From: Mytilus californianus
Lineage: Eukaryota > Mollusca > Bivalvia > Mytilida > Mytilidae
Reading direction: 5' to 3'
DNA length: 64,000 bases
NCBI RefSeq assembly: GCF_021869535.1
Contig: NW_026262701.1
Coordinates: 5,347,501-5,411,500, forward strand
Shown here in pieces: positions 63,120 through 64,000 of this stretch (the first letter of the stretch is position 1; each line of letters opens with the position of its first letter). Both the position numbers and the translations under genes were made by a program. The notes under the pieces are model-generated. The model was not told where the DNA came from. It saw nothing but the letters and a program-made list of their open reading frames with translations, and made no database searches.

Positions 63120-63984
63120 CTTAAAATACAAGAAAATTAGAAATAATAGATTTTCAATCAAAACACTAATGAATACCGGTAGTTCTTTATGAAATTTATA
63201 CACTAGTCTGCAGCTTTTGTAAACCCATGATAAACTAGGATGAAAAATAGTTAATAATGTATCATCAATACACCATGAAGTCATTAAATGTAGTTGAATA
63301 TTCTGCTTCAGCATGCTTTATTTCAAATTAAGGTCAAATTCCAAAAGCCAAGGCTGTATAAATAATTGAAACTTAAAGAACTTTATGAGCACCCTAAAAA
63401 GAAGAGTTAATTGTACTTAATGTCAAATTTGCCTGAGAAAGTTAGAACCTTACAGCATGACGCATAAGTATTCTTCACCTTCATATAAAACAATGTTTTT
63501 TTCAAAAAAATATTGTGAGGTCATTTCTAGTTGGATTTTAATTACCTTGGTACCAACAGAAGCAAGATTGTCTGAAGTATATTTGTTTATTTGCTTACCG
63601 GTATGTATACTTTGTGAATTTCAGACATATGGACATTTACTTTTACTATGTTCCATACAGGAGTTAAGTGCTTGTCAGATATAGTCCTTTGACTAATAAT
63701 TCAAATGCCCTTCGAAGGGTGATGATCTCATGTTATTTATACACTCACTTCATTTTAGACATATCAAAGTAATCCTCATCATCTCGATTTTGTGGAACAT
63801 CTATTTTCAATACAATACATTCAAACAATAATTCCACCATTTCACTAATTTGTTCTACAGTAAGGCTCTTCAAAATTTCTTCTATTATCTTTGTTTGATC
63901 TTCTGTCAGTGTTGTTCTGAAAGTCTCTCCTATACTTTCAAAAGCTTTCTGAAATAATGTAGAATTTAACTGAATGATTGCCAT
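62921..63984 (-). CDS. Unrecognised two-exon gene, 144-residue acidic protein
   Basis: Exon 1 is 63984-63749 and exon 2 63119-62921 (TGA at the end); the 629-bp intron starts GTGAGT and ends TATTTTAAG, and the join is in phase. The start ATG at 63984 has an in-frame TAA six bases upstream. Exon 1 encodes MAIIQLNSTLFQKAFESIGE, TFRTTLTEDQTKIIEEILKS and an acidic end DDEDYFDMSKM; exon 2 includes LRDALIGYQDSCPFEGKQQI and HSVEFWILANKICTSKQQRRH (shown in part). The protein should be mostly helical and soluble, without signal peptide or membrane segment. I do not recognise the family. It converges with PPP1R16. Exons further upstream on the minus strand, or a longer 3' end, are possible. Confidence 0.6.
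63120..63748 (-). other. Intron of the unrecognised minus-strand gene
   Basis: GTGAGT to TTTTAAG, 629 bp, AT-rich, no element recognised. Two ACCGGTA motifs (63176, 63597) are of no known meaning. Confidence 0.6.
63749..63984 (-). CDS. Exon 1 of the unrecognised minus-strand gene
   Basis: 236 nt, 78 codons plus two bases. Amphipathic pattern LTVEQISEMVELLFECIVLK suggests helices. Donor AA|GTGAGT. Confidence 0.62.
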
Positions 63985-64000
63985 TAATTACATGTAAAGG

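Overview
The window is eukaryotic, AT-rich, intron-rich genomic DNA, almost certainly from a bivalve mollusc and most likely a mussel (Mytilidae). Two things point there: the one well-resolved gene has animal exon/intron structure, and the non-coding DNA is full of dispersed repeat families that I recognise from memory as typical of mussel and other bivalve genomes (for example elements starting with GATGTGGTATGATTGCCAAT, with TAGCTCACCTGG, with ATACGACCGC, and with ATGCCCCCGC). Family names and species need a database search.

Layout. 1-14980: no convincing coding exon; a 200-bp hairpin element, a nested repeat complex (about 4063-6870) with a tRNA-derived SINE inside it, a 56-bp tandem array (7526-9952), a 22-G run, a 978-bp hAT-like terminal-inverted-repeat element (10359-11336) and an 88-bp tandem array (11375-14180). 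14981-54141: one plus-strand gene spread over about 39 kb, eleven constitutive coding exons plus a 15-nt candidate micro-exon, encoding a 645-residue (650 with the micro-exon) orthologue of protein phosphatase 1 regulatory subunit 16 (vertebrate PPP1R16A/MYPT3 and PPP1R16B/TIMAP; Drosophila MYPT-75D). Every exon junction keeps phase and has GT/AG borders. The product has a PP1-binding RVKF motif, ankyrin repeats, a conserved basic/serine segment, a long disordered tail and a C-terminal CaaX prenylation box (CSIL). Its introns hold five more tandem arrays (81, 41, 46, 36 and a degenerate ~60 bp) and many transposon-like elements. 54142-62920: 3' flank with candidate polyadenylation signals, a 211-bp MITE and dispersed repeats. 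62921-63984: a minus-strand two-exon gene for an unrecognised 144-residue acidic, helical protein, convergent with PPP1R16.

How it works together: the PPP1R16 protein is expected to dock the PP1 catalytic subunit through RVKF, present substrates through the ankyrin repeats, and sit on membranes through its lipidated C-terminus. Nothing in the window looks like a bacterial operon, CRISPR array or virus. I did not find a clearly new biological system; the most distinctive material is the concentration of unrelated tandem arrays and nested inverted-repeat elements in and upstream of one gene, the phase-neutral micro-exon, and the uORF-dense leader.
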